From the NCBI RefSeq assembly GCF_000577615.1, contig NZ_CBXX010000007.1, positions 62,001-126,000 on the forward strand: a stretch of 64,000 bases of DNA. Reading direction: 5' to 3'. Source of the DNA: Herbaspirillum sp. RV1423. GTDB taxonomy: Bacteria > Pseudomonadota > Gammaproteobacteria > Burkholderiales > Burkholderiaceae_D. The translations under genes and the position numbers were made by a program. Under the pieces are notes generated by a model. The model did not search any database and was not told where the DNA came from. It saw only the letters and a list, made by a program, of their open reading frames with translations. Shown here piece after piece: positions 16,760-25,690 of this stretch. Position 1 is the stretch's first letter; the number at the start of each line of letters is the position of its first letter.

Positions 16760-17710
16760 ATGACCGCAACACCACTGGCGGTCGCCATCATGGGACCGAC
16801 CGCCTCCGGCAAGACCGCAGCGGCGCTGGAAATCGCCAGGTACATCCCCTGCGAAATCATCTCGGTCGACTCGGCGCTGGTCTATCGCGACATGGACATC
16901 GGCACCGCCAAACCGAGCGCAGAAGAACTCGCCGGCGTGCCGCACCACCTGATCGACATCCTCGACCCGACCGAAGCCTACTCGGCCATGCAGTTCCGCA
17001 ACGACGCCCTGCGCCTGGCGCAGGAGATCCGCGCGCGCGGCAAGCTGCCGCTGCTGGTCGGCGGCACCATGCTGTATTTCAAGGTCCTGCGCGACGGTCT
17101 CGACGACCTGCCCGAAGCCGATCCCGCCGTGCGCGCCCGCCTCGACGAAGAAGCCGCGCGCGACGGCGTGCCGGCCCAGCACGCGCGCCTGGCCGCGCTC
17201 GACCCGGCCACCGCCGCCCGCCTCAAACCCAACGACAGCCAGCGCATCCAGCGCGCGCTGGAAATCATCGCACTGACCGGCCAGCCGATGTCGGCGCTGC
17301 TCGCGCAAAAAGACGCCGAAGCGCTGCCCTTCACCCTGCTGCCGCTGGCGCTGGAACCGTCCGACCGCGCCGTGCTGCACGAACGCATCGCGCGCCGCTT
17401 CGACTTGATGCTGGAGAATGACGGCTTGCTGGAAGAAGTCCGCAAGCTGCGCGCCCGCGGCGACCTGCACCTGGGCCTGCCGTCGATGCGCTGCGTCGGC
17501 TACCGCCAGGTCTGGGAATACCTCGACGGCCAATACGACTACGCCGAGATGCGCGAACGCGGCATCATTGCCACCCGACAACTGGCCAAACGCCAGATCA
17601 CCTGGCTGCGCTCGACGCCGGACCGCGTGGTGGTCGACTGCAATGCATCCGACGCCACGCAGATCGTGATGGAACACGTCCGCAAGGCGCTCGCGGCCCA
17701 GTCCGGCTGA
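16760..17710 (+). CDS. miaA: tRNA dimethylallyltransferase
   Basis: This protein of 316 residues transfers the dimethylallyl group to A37 of tRNAs reading UNN codons. The P-loop is GPTASGKT at residues 12-19; [25 protein letters not shown] and the C-terminal [10 protein letters not shown] and ATRQLAKRQ segments are typical. The start is one base after the mutL stop, so the two genes form an operon, as is common in Proteobacteria. The product of miaB at 48124 continues the same modification pathway. Confidence 0.97.
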   Translation: MTATPLAVAIMGPTASGKTAAALEIARYIPCEIISVDSALVYRDMDIGTAKPSAEELAGVPHHLIDILDPTEAYSAMQFRNDALRLAQEIRARGKLPLLVGGTMLYFKVLRDGLDDLPEADPAVRARLDEEAARDGVPAQHARLAALDPATAARLKPNDSQRIQRALEIIALTGQPMSALLAQKDAEALPFTLLPLALEPSDRAVLHERIARRFDLMLENDGLLEEVRKLRARGDLHLGLPSMRCVGYRQVWEYLDGQYDYAEMRERGIIATRQLAKRQITWLRSTPDRVVVDCNASDATQIVMEHVRKALAAQSG

Positions 17711-17761
17711 GGGATGCGATGACATGTGGATAGAAAGGCAACCCCGGAAGTACAGTTTTTC

Positions 17762-17790
17762 TTGACAGACTGAAAGCCGGCCAGCATAAT
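17762..17790 (+). promoter_or_regulatory. sigma-70 promoter of tRNA-Met
   Basis: A perfect TTGACA at 17762-17767 is separated by exactly 17 bases from CATAAT at 17785-17790. The predicted transcript starts shortly before the tRNA at 17806. Confidence 0.75.
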
Positions 17791-17805
17791 CACGGGCTTG
17801 CTTTT

Positions 17806-17882
17806 GGTGATATAGCTCAGTTGGTTAGAGCACAGCACTCATAATGCTGGGGTCGGTGGTTCAAGTCCACCTATCACCACCA
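17806..17882 (+). tRNA. tRNA-Met(CAT), elongator type
   Basis: This is a 77-base cloverleaf with acceptor GGTGATA pairing TATCACC, discriminator A and an encoded CCA. The D-arm is AGCTCAGTTGGTTAGAGC. The anticodon loop CTCATAA gives CAU. The T-arm is GGTGG/TTCAAGT/CCACC. The sequence resembles elongator tRNA-Met rather than initiator (the first pair is matched) or tRNA-Ile2. It is flanked by a strong promoter and a rho-independent terminator. Confidence 0.95.
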
Positions 17883-17892
17883 AAGACACTGT

Positions 17893-17926
17893 AAGCCGTT
17901 GATCCGAAAGGGTCAGCGGCTTTTTT
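17893..17926 (+). terminator. rho-independent terminator of tRNA-Met
   Basis: Stem AGCCGTTGATCC pairs with GGGTCAGCGGCT (with two G-U pairs) around a GAAA loop, followed by a run of six T. Confidence 0.9.
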
Positions 17927-17937
17927 GTTGCCGTTTT

Positions 17938-18115
17938 ATCATAACCTGTTTCCACCAAGCCATCGACCAGCCAATACCAGTTGTAGATCGGCTCCACAGC
18001 GACACCAAATAGATCAGCTCGATAGGGACTGAGCGCGGTACTTATTTCTGCCGGATTATTCCGTGGACGTTTGGAATATGTTCTGTTGACGACTTCAAAC
18101 CCTATGCTTCAGTGT
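17938..18115 (-). mobile_element. IS110-family transposase N-terminal remnant
   Basis: The reverse strand encodes FEVVNRTYSKRPRNNPAEIS followed by ALSPYRADLFGVAVEPIYNW and YWLVDGLVETGY. The VE(S)TYNWYWLVDGL block is the end of the first part of the DEDD catalytic domain of IS110-type transposases. The usual Ser is Pro here. The frame ends abruptly in the tRNA terminator region at its 3' side, so well over two thirds of a ~340-residue protein is gone. It marks an old insertion next to tRNA-Met at the start of a segment with different gene content. Confidence 0.7.
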
Positions 18116-18164
18116 ATGGTTGCGTGAATCGCACCAGTCACCCATCCGTGATTGGCAGTACATC

Positions 18165-20102
18165 TCACTTCTTCATTAGTCTCCAAAGCGTGGTGCGGCC
18201 GATCCCAAGCGCACGGCTCGCCGCGGCCCGGTTGTCGCCGTTCTGTTCCAGGGCGCGTAGTATCTCGTCGCGGGTTACGACCGCCGGCTGCAAGCCGACG
18301 ACATCGCCTCTGACCGTCGAGGCCGGCGATACATGCATGCGCTCAAACTCAGGAAAAACATCCCGGTGCTCTTGCCACGCGCCGCTAGCCGTATCGCCCA
18401 GATAAATTGCCGCGCGTACTATCAGGTTATCAAGCTCCCGCACGTTGCCTGGCCACGCGTAATGTTCGAACAGTGGCGTCAGGAATTCCCGCACGCGCTC
18501 CGTAGCCATGTAGGGTAACTCGTATTTTGTTGCGCTGCGCGAGAGCAGGTGCTGCGCCAGTTCCGGTATGTCCCCGCGCCGCTCGCGCAACGGCGGCAGC
18601 TCTATTTGCAACAAATTGAGCCGAAAATACAGATCGGCGCGAAACAGCCCCTGTTCGACCAGCGCATGCAGGTCGCGATGCGTCGCGGCGATCACGCGAA
18701 CGTCGATCGGCGTCGCGCGCCCAGAGCCGAGTTTCATCACTTCGCGCTCCTGCAGCACGCGCAATAGCCGGCTTTGCGATGCCGCTGGCATTTCGCCGAT
18801 TTCATCGAGAAAAATCGTCCCCGTATGCGCGATTTCGAAGAGCCCTGGTTTGCCGCCACGCCGCGCGCCGGTGAACGCGCCTTCCTCATGGCCGAACAGC
18901 TCACTTTCGATCAACCCTTCCGGCAACGCCGCGCAATTGAACGCAACGAATGGGTTGCCGCGCCGGCGGCTCGCATTATGAATACCCTGTGCGACCAGCT
19001 CTTTACCAGTGCCGCTTTCACCGGTGAGCAGCACTGTGGCGTCGTGTGCGGCGCCAGCCCGCGCAAGACTACGCACCCGCTCGAGCGCCGGCGACGCCCC
19101 GATCAGATCGGCCAGGTCGTGCCGCGCCACCAGATGTTTCGGCCGCTGGCTGGTGCGCAGCGAGCGCTCAATGCGCTGCGCAACCAGCGCGTCTTGCACT
19201 GTGACCACCGACCCGGAGCGTAAGCCGCGCTCGATGATAGGTACACAATTAACGATCAACTCACGACCGTCGATCTGCTCGATGCGCTCGTCGATAGGCA
19301 TGTCGGTGGCTAACGTTTCGCGTAGCAGTGGGCCGACTACTCTCGCTAGTTGCGATGGCAGATCGCGCGCGCGGTCAAGTCCAAGCAGATCGATCATCGC
19401 CGGATTGACTGCTTCTAGCTGGCCGGAGTCATCGAAGGCGGCGACGCCGTCGCGCAGATGCGCTACGATTGTATTGAGCCGCACGCGCTTCGACTCCTTT
19501 TGACGACTCATGCGTGCCAGTTCGATGGAGCGCTCGAACGCTTCTTCGACGGCGCCGAGCGAATATAGAAACACGCTCTGCAGTCCGGCTTGTTGCGCAA
19601 GATCGCATGCCATGCCAGGACCAATGATAACTGTGCAGCCCTCAGCCACGAGCGTGTCGACGGCCACGCGGACCTCGTCAATCGAACGGTATGCGCGCTG
19701 TTTCAATGCGACGTTCAACCACGCGCTGAGGTCGCTCAGTTCCCTCGATACCGTTTCGTGTAGAACGAGGCCGATCGGCGCGCCTGGCCACATTGCGATT
19801 GCCTGGGTAATAGCGCCTAGCACGTCGAAACCGTTCACCTTGACCATCACGACCGGCACATTCAGGTTGTCGCGCAGATATGCGCCGTTTGAGCCGGCAG
19901 CGAGCACGACGTCGACCGTTCCTGCATCGACATGCGCCTGCAGCGCTGTCACGGCAGTGCCATAGCCCTCGCGCACCGAAAAGAACTTCGCGCGTTCTGC
20001 ATAACGGGGCATGACAGTTTCGCAGAGTGTTCTTAGTCGGCTGATGCTGACCAGCGCGATGCCTGGGCGGTCCTGGTTCGGGTTCGAAGCGAATGTTGAC
20101 AT
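18165..20102 (-). CDS. PrpR-type sigma-54-dependent activator
   Basis: This protein of 645 residues has three parts. An N-terminal PrpR_N effector domain (about 1-190; IALVSISRLRTLCETVMPRY) is followed by a PAS-like region (about 205-310). The AAA+ sigma-54 interaction domain has GESGTGKE (Walker A), ELFGHEEGAFTGARR (the sigma-54 contact loop) and GTIFLDEIGEM (Walker B). A C-terminal Fis helix-turn-helix ends RALGIGRTTLWRLMKK. Start is the ATG at 20102 with GAGGA upstream; an earlier ATG at 20147 is less likely. It faces an isocitrate-lyase-family gene across a gap holding a -24/-12 promoter and repeated TGRAACRTT motifs. PrpR senses 2-methylcitrate, but no prpC or prpD is present here, so the ligand may differ. 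Confidence 0.85.
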   Translation of the reverse strand: MSTFASNPNQDRPGIALVSISRLRTLCETVMPRYAERAKFFSVREGYGTAVTALQAHVDAGTVDVVLAAGSNGAYLRDNLNVPVVMVKVNGFDVLGAITQAIAMWPGAPIGLVLHETVSRELSDLSAWLNVALKQRAYRSIDEVRVAVDTLVAEGCTVIIGPGMACDLAQQAGLQSVFLYSLGAVEEAFERSIELARMSRQKESKRVRLNTIVAHLRDGVAAFDDSGQLEAVNPAMIDLLGLDRARDLPSQLARVVGPLLRETLATDMPIDERIEQIDGRELIVNCVPIIERGLRSGSVVTVQDALVAQRIERSLRTSQRPKHLVARHDLADLIGASPALERVRSLARAGAAHDATVLLTGESGTGKELVAQGIHNASRRRGNPFVAFNCAALPEGLIESELFGHEEGAFTGARRGGKPGLFEIAHTGTIFLDEIGEMPAASQSRLLRVLQEREVMKLGSGRATPIDVRVIAATHRDLHALVEQGLFRADLYFRLNLLQIELPPLRERRGDIPELAQHLLSRSATKYELPYMATERVREFLTPLFEHYAWPGNVRELDNLIVRAAIYLGDTASGAWQEHRDVFPEFERMHVSPASTVRGDVVGLQPAVVTRDEILRALEQNGDNRAAASRALGIGRTTLWRLMKK

Positions 20103-20123
20103 GATGAAATCCTCAAAGGCGAG

Positions 20124-20164
20124 TGGAACGTTCTTGAAACGTTTCACTTAATAGATGGAACATT
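20124..20164. promoter_or_regulatory. repeated activator-site candidates
   Basis: Three copies of a TGRAACRTT motif lie at 20124 (TGGAACGTT), 20135 (TGAAACGTT) and 20156 (TGGAACATT). The middle one is part of the perfect palindrome TGAAACGTTTCA at 20135-20146. They lie 75-115 bases upstream of the -24 element, a normal place for enhancer sites of a sigma-54 activator, and also in the prpR-like leader. Confidence 0.45.
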
Positions 20165-20237
20165 ACCACATGAGCATCTTCACTACGCCGCCCCTATAAG
20201 TCATTGATTTTTCGAGAGAAATAAAAAATATCATGAT

Positions 20238-20253
20238 CGGCACGCTTCCTGCA
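20238..20253 (+). promoter_or_regulatory. sigma-54 promoter (-24/-12)
   Basis: CGGCACGCTTCCTGCA holds GG at 20239-20240 and GC at 20251-20252 with the required 10-base spacing. It matches TGGCACG-N4-TTGCA closely. It points at the gene starting at 20296 and is appropriate for the divergently encoded sigma-54 activator. Confidence 0.75.
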
Positions 20254-20295
20254 TAGGTTTCTGATTTATAGCCACTTATCCCAGAGACATACCCC

Positions 20296-21183
20296 ATGAC
20301 CACTTTATCTACTGCTCGCCGCGCTGCGTTCCGCGCCAAGGTCGAGGAACGCCGGGGCCTGCTCGTACCCGGCGCATTCAACGCCATGAGTGGCCGGGTC
20401 ATCGAGGACGCCGGCTTCGAAGCGCTCTATCTGACGGGCGCTGGCGTTACCAATATGTCACTCGGCCTGCCCGATCTCGGTTTTATTGGCTTACACGAAA
20501 TTGCAGAGCACACTGCGCGGGTCCGCGACGCTGTTGAGCTGCCGTTGATAGTCGATGCCGATACCGGCTTCGGCAATGCGCTCAATGTACGCCACACGGT
20601 GCGCACGCTCGAGCGTAGCGGCGCCGATGCGATCCAGTTCGAAGACCAGGTGATGCCGAAAAAATGTGGTCATTTCGCTGGCAAGGAGGTGATCGCGGTG
20701 AGCGAAATGCTCGGCAAGATCCGCGCGGCGGTCGACGCGCGCGAAGACCACAACCTTTTGATCATCGCCCGCACCGATGCCGCCGCAGTGCATGGGATCG
20801 AAGACGCGATTGAGCGTGGCCATCGATTCATCGAGGCCGGCGCCGACATCCTCTTTATCGAAGCAACCGAGTCGCTCGCCGATATCGAGCGCTTACCCAA
20901 ACTGATTGATGCGCCGCAGTTGATTAACATCGTAATCGGCGGCAAGACGCCGATGCAATCGCGTGAAGCGCTCGGCAATCTCGGCTATGCGATCGTGCTG
21001 TATGCGAACGCGGCACTACAAGGCGCAGTGCTCGGCATGCAACGAGCGCTCGGCACTTTGCACGCGAATGGCCAGCTCGACGAAGATGCTTCATTGGTCG
21101 CACCGTTCAGCGAACGGCAACGGCTCGTCCACAAGCCTTTGTACGATCGGCTTGATCGAGAATACGCGGCAAAAGACAAGTGA
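20296..21183 (+). CDS. isocitrate lyase / PEP mutase family C-C lyase
   Basis: This is a TIM-barrel protein of 295 residues with PGAFNAMSGRVIEDAGFEAL, DADTGFGNALNV and the loop KKCGHFAGKEV. The KKCGH (K-[KR]-C-G-[HT]) cysteine is the general acid of isocitrate, methylisocitrate and 2,3-dimethylmalate lyases. Its presence argues against PEP mutase. Length fits methylisocitrate lyase (PrpB), yet prpC/prpD are missing and a carboxylate transporter follows, so a lyase for another 2-hydroxy-di- or tricarboxylate is equally possible. Expected to be switched on by the divergent PrpR-type activator via the -24/-12 promoter. Confidence 0.85.
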   Translation: MTTLSTARRAAFRAKVEERRGLLVPGAFNAMSGRVIEDAGFEALYLTGAGVTNMSLGLPDLGFIGLHEIAEHTARVRDAVELPLIVDADTGFGNALNVRHTVRTLERSGADAIQFEDQVMPKKCGHFAGKEVIAVSEMLGKIRAAVDAREDHNLLIIARTDAAAVHGIEDAIERGHRFIEAGADILFIEATESLADIERLPKLIDAPQLINIVIGGKTPMQSREALGNLGYAIVLYANAALQGAVLGMQRALGTLHANGQLDEDASLVAPFSERQRLVHKPLYDRLDREYAAKDK

Positions 21184-21242
21184 GCGGCAACGCCACTTGA
21201 TCACGCCAATAAAAATCACACTAATAAAATCAAGGAGATTTG

Positions 21243-22595
21243 ATGACAACAGCACCCAACCCAGGCGACGCGCGCGGCATCAATGCGACCGCTATCGCAA
21301 GCAATCGGAATTCCGGGAGCACAAAAAATGCCGCTGCACCGCTGCACATCCGTTCGATTGTGGGCGGCTTGGTCGGTAATATGATTGAGTGGTATGACTT
21401 TCTTGCGTACAGCATCTTCTCGATCTATTTCGCAAAATCGTTCTTCCCAAGCGACAAGCCGACCGTGCAGTTGATGAACACCGCAGCGATCGCGGCGGTC
21501 GGTTATTTGGCGCGACCGCTTGGCAGTTGGCTGATCGGGCTGTATGCGGACCGGCGCGGCCGCAAATCGGCGTTGACCTGGTCGGTCACGGCAATGTGCG
21601 TCGGCTCACTGATGATCGCCGTCACGCCAGGCTATGCGACGATCGGCGTGTTCGCGCCGATCGTGCTGATTCTCGCGCGGTTGCTGCAAGGTTTGAGCAT
21701 GGGAGGAGAATACGGCACCAGCGCGACCTATCTGAGCGAGATCGCTCCAGCACACCGCCGCGGTTTCTATCTTGGCTTTCTGCAGGTCAGCGTAGTGGCG
21801 GGGCAACTGGTCGCGCTCGCGTTGATGCTAGTGATGCAGAATGTGCTCTTCACATCGGAACAAATTGAACGCTGGGGCTGGCGCATTCCGTTCGTCATTG
21901 GCGGTGCGCTCGCGTTGTTTGCGCTGTACATGCGCCGTAACGTCACTGAAACCGAGGCCTTCAAACATAACGCCCAGCAAGCGGGACCGTCAGTCACACA
22001 AGAGATGTTGAAGCACTGGCGGCAGATCGTGTTAGCGATTGGCATCACGGTCGGCGGCACCGTCTGCTTCTATACGTACACGGTGTATATGCAGAAGTAT
22101 CTGGTCAATTCGGTCGGACTGAGCAAGGAGACATCAACCCTGATCTCCGCCGGCGCGCTACTGCTGTATATGCCGCTGCAGCCGCTTTTCGGCCTCGCAT
22201 CGGATATCTTCGGCCGGCGGCCGGTGCTGATCTGTTTCGGCTTGTGCTGCACGTTGTTCTCCGTGCCATTGTTCACCGCGCTCAGCCACACGAAAGATCC
22301 GCTCGTCGCGTTTCTGCTGTCGTTCGCAGGACTCGTGATGCTGAGTGGCTTTACCTCGGTTCACATGCTCGTGAAGACAGAGCTGTTTCCGGTACGAATT
22401 CGTGCACTCGCTGTTGGTTTGCCATACGCGCTGACGACAGCGATCCTCGGTGGCACGACGGAGTTCGTTGCGTTGCGTTTCAAGGCGAGCGGTCACGAAC
22501 AGTACTTTTATTGGTACGTTACCGTCTGGGCAGCGGTGTCGCTTCTCGTCTATTTTCGAATGCCAGAAACCCATAGTCGAAAAGTCGCAGCATAA
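21243..22595 (+). CDS. MHS-family MFS transporter
   Basis: This twelve-helix proton symporter has 450 residues. MIEWYDFLAYSIFSIYFAKS at the first helix and ADRRGRKSALTWS in the loop between helices 2 and 3 are metabolite:H+ symporter signatures. Relatives move dicarboxylates, shikimate, citrate or betaine. AAGGAG lies 5 bases before the ATG at 21243; a TTG directly before it is ignored. It is in a probable operon with the lyase gene 57 bases upstream, so it most likely imports that enzyme's substrate. Confidence 0.88.
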   Translation: MTTAPNPGDARGINATAIASNRNSGSTKNAAAPLHIRSIVGGLVGNMIEWYDFLAYSIFSIYFAKSFFPSDKPTVQLMNTAAIAAVGYLARPLGSWLIGLYADRRGRKSALTWSVTAMCVGSLMIAVTPGYATIGVFAPIVLILARLLQGLSMGGEYGTSATYLSEIAPAHRRGFYLGFLQVSVVAGQLVALALMLVMQNVLFTSEQIERWGWRIPFVIGGALALFALYMRRNVTETEAFKHNAQQAGPSVTQEMLKHWRQIVLAIGITVGGTVCFYTYTVYMQKYLVNSVGLSKETSTLISAGALLLYMPLQPLFGLASDIFGRRPVLICFGLCCTLFSVPLFTALSHTKDPLVAFLLSFAGLVMLSGFTSVHMLVKTELFPVRIRALAVGLPYALTTAILGGTTEFVALRFKASGHEQYFYWYVTVWAAVSLLVYFRMPETHSRKVAA

Positions 22596-22619
22596 GGAAT
22601 GCGTGAGGTAGCCTTAGAA

Positions 22620-22672
22620 AAATGGACACAGCTTACACGCAGTTAAAAACTGTCTTTATTACTGTGCCCACT
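22620..22672 (+). repeat. ~50-bp inverted-repeat-bounded element, copy A
   Basis: This short element is bounded by TGGACACA (22624-22631) and TGTGCCCA. The interior, GTTAAAAACTGTCTTTATTAC, resembles copy B at 23809-23862 over its whole length (with one-base indels). It looks like fused or solitary insertion-sequence ends or a miniature element. It lies just upstream of the 2-hydroxyacid dehydrogenase gene. Confidence 0.45.
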
Positions 22673-22688
22673 TAGAAAGAGAAGGCCA

Positions 22689-23672
22689 ATGAAAATTGCA
22701 ATACTTGATGACTATCACGACACCATACGCACGCTGCCCTGTTTCAATAAATTAACAGGCCACGACATCACGATTTGGAACGACCATATACAAGATGTTG
22801 ATGTGCTAGCTGAACGATTACAAGATATTGAGGTGCTGGTATTGAATCGCGAACGCACAAAAATTCAGGCCACATTATTAGCGCGCCTCCCAAATCTCAA
22901 ACTGATCAGCCAACGTAGCGTATACCCACACATCGACATTGCTGCCTGCACACGACTCGGCGTGATCGTCTCATCTAGTCAGCACGCTGATACCCCTAAC
23001 TATGCTGCGGCAGAAATGACGTGGGGCTTAGTGCTTGCGAGTGTGCGCCAGATTCCGCAGCAAATGTGGGCTCTGAAGGCCGGAAAATGGCAAATCGGTG
23101 CTGGTAGTACTTTGCGTGAGAAGACCCTAGGTATTTATGGTTATGGCCGGATTGGGCGCGTGGTAGCAGGATATGGTAAGGCCTTCGGTATGAAAGTGTT
23201 GATATGGGCGCGGGCAGAATCACGCAAGAAAGCAGTAGCGGATGGCTACGAAATTGCTGAAAGCAAGCAGGTTTTCTTTGAAACATCGGACGTCATTTCT
23301 TTGCATATGCGATTGTATGAAGCAACGCGCGGCATTGTCACTGCTGAAGATCTCGCCCGGATGAAGACGACTGCAATGATCGTCAATACCAGTCGTGCAG
23401 CACTTATAGCCCCAGGTGCCTTGGTGCAGGCTCTACAAGCAGGGCGCCCAGGAATGGCAGCCGTGGATGTATTTGAAGATGAGCCTTTGCTCGACATTAA
23501 AAATCCTTTACTCAACATGGATAATGTGATTTGTACGCCGCATATTGGCTATGTATCGCGTGATGAATTAGAAATCCAATTTACCGATATTTTTGATCAG
23601 ATTATTGCCTATGCGAACGGCTATCCAACGCATGTCGTGAACCCAGAAGCGTTATTAGAAAATGGGCAGTAG
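22689..23672 (+). CDS. D-isomer-specific 2-hydroxyacid dehydrogenase
   Basis: This NAD-dependent dehydrogenase of 327 residues has the Rossmann motif [20 protein letters not shown]. The catalytic set is Arg in VNTSRAALI, Glu in DVFEDEPLL and His in CTPHIGYV. The family reduces 2-oxo acids or oxidises D-2-hydroxy acids (phosphoglycerate, glycerate, lactate and similar); the substrate is not evident. Codons are much more AT-rich than in adjacent genes. The gene sits alone between two similar ~50-bp elements (22620-22672 and 23809-23862), which suggests it came in as a cassette. AGAGAAGG provides the ribosome site. Confidence 0.88.
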   Translation: MKIAILDDYHDTIRTLPCFNKLTGHDITIWNDHIQDVDVLAERLQDIEVLVLNRERTKIQATLLARLPNLKLISQRSVYPHIDIAACTRLGVIVSSSQHADTPNYAAAEMTWGLVLASVRQIPQQMWALKAGKWQIGAGSTLREKTLGIYGYGRIGRVVAGYGKAFGMKVLIWARAESRKKAVADGYEIAESKQVFFETSDVISLHMRLYEATRGIVTAEDLARMKTTAMIVNTSRAALIAPGALVQALQAGRPGMAAVDVFEDEPLLDIKNPLLNMDNVICTPHIGYVSRDELEIQFTDIFDQIIAYANGYPTHVVNPEALLENGQ

Positions 23673-23808
23673 TCTTGAACTAGTCATTGCTCAAGAAACT
23701 GTGACGACAAAAAAATGGGATTTTTTCTACCAGAAGAATAAAGCCTGCGACTGTAGAGAAAGGTCGCCTACCAGTAGTGAAAAATCAAGATGCTCTGCTG
23801 CAATCGAA

Positions 23809-23862
23809 AAAACAGACACAATTTTAAATCGGGTTAAGACTGTCTTAACTACTGGTGTCGCC
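23809..23862 (+). repeat. ~50-bp inverted-repeat-bounded element, copy B
   Basis: Related to copy A: AGACACA at the left, GGTGTCG at the right, and a perfect 8-1-8 palindrome GTTAAGAC-T-GTCTTAAC at 23833-23849. It has the same orientation as copy A and lies 1.2 kb downstream of it, so the pair brackets the dehydrogenase gene. Confidence 0.45.
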
Positions 23863-23923
23863 TTACGTTTTCTGGATAGAAATAAACGCTCGTTTTTTAA
23901 TGGTGTCGGGAAGAAAATTTAAC

Positions 23924-25546
23924 ATGATCAGAAATATGAAAATTGGCAAGCGACTGGGACTGGGTTTTGCCGCCATTATGCTCTTGTCGACGGTAGTCAC
24001 CGCCATCGCCGTATGGAGGCTGCACACGATCGCTAGCGCGACTCAGGCCATGATGGAGAAGCCCTTGACCAAAGAACGCTTGATCAGCGATTGGTATCGT
24101 TACATTTATGCAAGCGTTCGTCGCACCACTGCGGTAGTCAAAAGTACCGATCCGGCATTAGCAGCTTTCTTCAAGCTAGAAACCAATCAGGCGGCGAAGA
24201 TCTCGGGAGAGTTGCAGGTACATATCAAAGAGTTGCTCGCCAGCGATGAAGAGAAGCAATTATTCGAACAGATTGTGGCGCAACGCAAAATTTATCTGAG
24301 TGCGCGCGATGGTATTTTCCAAGCAAAAAGTCAGGCCAATGTCGACCCGACAGTGATTGAGGCCGCCTTTGACAAGAATTATCTGCCTGCAGCCAATGTC
24401 TATCAAAAACAGGTTGAAGACTTGTTGCAACTGCAACGTAAGGCCATTGATGAACTTAGTGTCAGCATTGTTAACGTGACAAGTCAAAGCAGCCATCTCT
24501 TGATGGTGCTGGAAGCATTGGCGCTGACGCTGGGCGTGGCAAGCGCCTGGTACCTGACCACCAGCATCACTCACCCGCTCCATGCCGCAGTCGGTATTTC
24601 GCGGCGAGTAGCTACTGGTGACTTGTCGGACGACATTGCAGTCGACAGCACAGACGAAGCCGGCCAGTTGCTGCAAGCGCTCAAGGATATGAACTATAGT
24701 TTGCGCAATATCGTCGGCAATGTGCGTAACGGCACCGATATTATTGCCACGACGTCAAACCAAATCTCGAGTGGCAATCTCGATTTATCCTCTCGCACCG
24801 AACAGCAGGCCGGTTCTCTCGAAGAAACGGCATCGGCCATGGAACAATTGACATCGACGGTCAAACAGAATGCCGACAACGCGCGCCAGGCCAGTCAGTT
24901 GGCAGTGTCGGCCTCGGCGGTGGCGATTTCCGGCGGCAGTGTGGTCAGTCAGGTCGTCATGACCATGGCTTCGATCAACGAATCCTCCAAGAAAATCGTC
25001 GATATCATTAGCGTGATAGATGGGATTGCGTTCCAGACCAATATTCTTGCCTTGAATGCGGCTGTGGAAGCTGCCCGCGCGGGCGAACAGGGGCGTGGTT
25101 TCGCAGTCGTGGCGTCGGAGGTGCGCGGTCTGGCGCAGCGTTCGGCAGCAGCGGCCAAGGAAATCAAGTTGCTTATCGACGATTCGGTTAATAAGGTCGG
25201 CACCGGTAGCAAGTTGGTCGAGCAGGCCGGCTCCACCATGGATGAAGTGGTCAATAGCGTTAAGCGGGTCACCGATATCGTCGCTGAAATCAGTGCCGCC
25301 AGCCAGGAGCAAAGCAGCGGTATCGAAGAGATCAACCGCGCCATTACCCTCATGGATGAAAGCACCCAGCAAAACGCCGCACTGGTGGAGCAAGCTGCGG
25401 CAGCGGCGCAGGCGATGCAGGAGCAGGCCGCCAAGCTGGCGCAATTGGTCAGTGTGTTCAATCTTGGCACGGCGTTGCCGCTGCTATCAAGCTCGTTGCC
25501 CAGTACCAGACCGGAATTACCACATTACGGTACCAACAGCGCCTGA
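23924..25546 (+). CDS. methyl-accepting chemotaxis protein, 4HB type
   Basis: This chemoreceptor has 540 residues. The first membrane helix is at about 8-30, then a four-helix-bundle periplasmic sensor ([20 protein letters not shown]) to about 185, the second membrane helix to about 215, a HAMP domain, and a signalling domain with the same [20 protein letters not shown] hairpin as the receptor at 1536. Unlike that one it lacks a CheR-binding pentapeptide and ends [10 protein letters not shown]. The ATG at 23924 is chosen because the [12 protein letters not shown]-terminus typical of these receptors follows; the frame is open upstream to 23855. The signalling half is almost identical in wording to the first receptor, with more AT-rich codons. 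Confidence 0.93.
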   Translation: MIRNMKIGKRLGLGFAAIMLLSTVVTAIAVWRLHTIASATQAMMEKPLTKERLISDWYRYIYASVRRTTAVVKSTDPALAAFFKLETNQAAKISGELQVHIKELLASDEEKQLFEQIVAQRKIYLSARDGIFQAKSQANVDPTVIEAAFDKNYLPAANVYQKQVEDLLQLQRKAIDELSVSIVNVTSQSSHLLMVLEALALTLGVASAWYLTTSITHPLHAAVGISRRVATGDLSDDIAVDSTDEAGQLLQALKDMNYSLRNIVGNVRNGTDIIATTSNQISSGNLDLSSRTEQQAGSLEETASAMEQLTSTVKQNADNARQASQLAVSASAVAISGGSVVSQVVMTMASINESSKKIVDIISVIDGIAFQTNILALNAAVEAARAGEQGRGFAVVASEVRGLAQRSAAAAKEIKLLIDDSVNKVGTGSKLVEQAGSTMDEVVNSVKRVTDIVAEISAASQEQSSGIEEINRAITLMDESTQQNAALVEQAAAAAQAMQEQAAKLAQLVSVFNLGTALPLLSSSLPSTRPELPHYGTNSA

Positions 25547-25690
25547 TATTGCAGGAACGGGCTATATCCAGCCGAAGCTGAGGCGAACTATCAGCGTAGT
25601 CAATCCGTACAGCCTGCTACTGCCTGACTAAAACCAAATGGCCGCCGCGATTCACGGGGCGGCTCACACTGCCTCAATCACTGTCAAGCA

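Noticed and set aside
14746-16860. A 704-codon reverse frame opposite mutL
   Set aside because: Antisense shadow; mutL has all family motifs.
20296-21183. Naming the lyase prpB outright
   Set aside because: The cysteine motif fits several lyases and prpC/prpD are absent, so I left the symbol empty.
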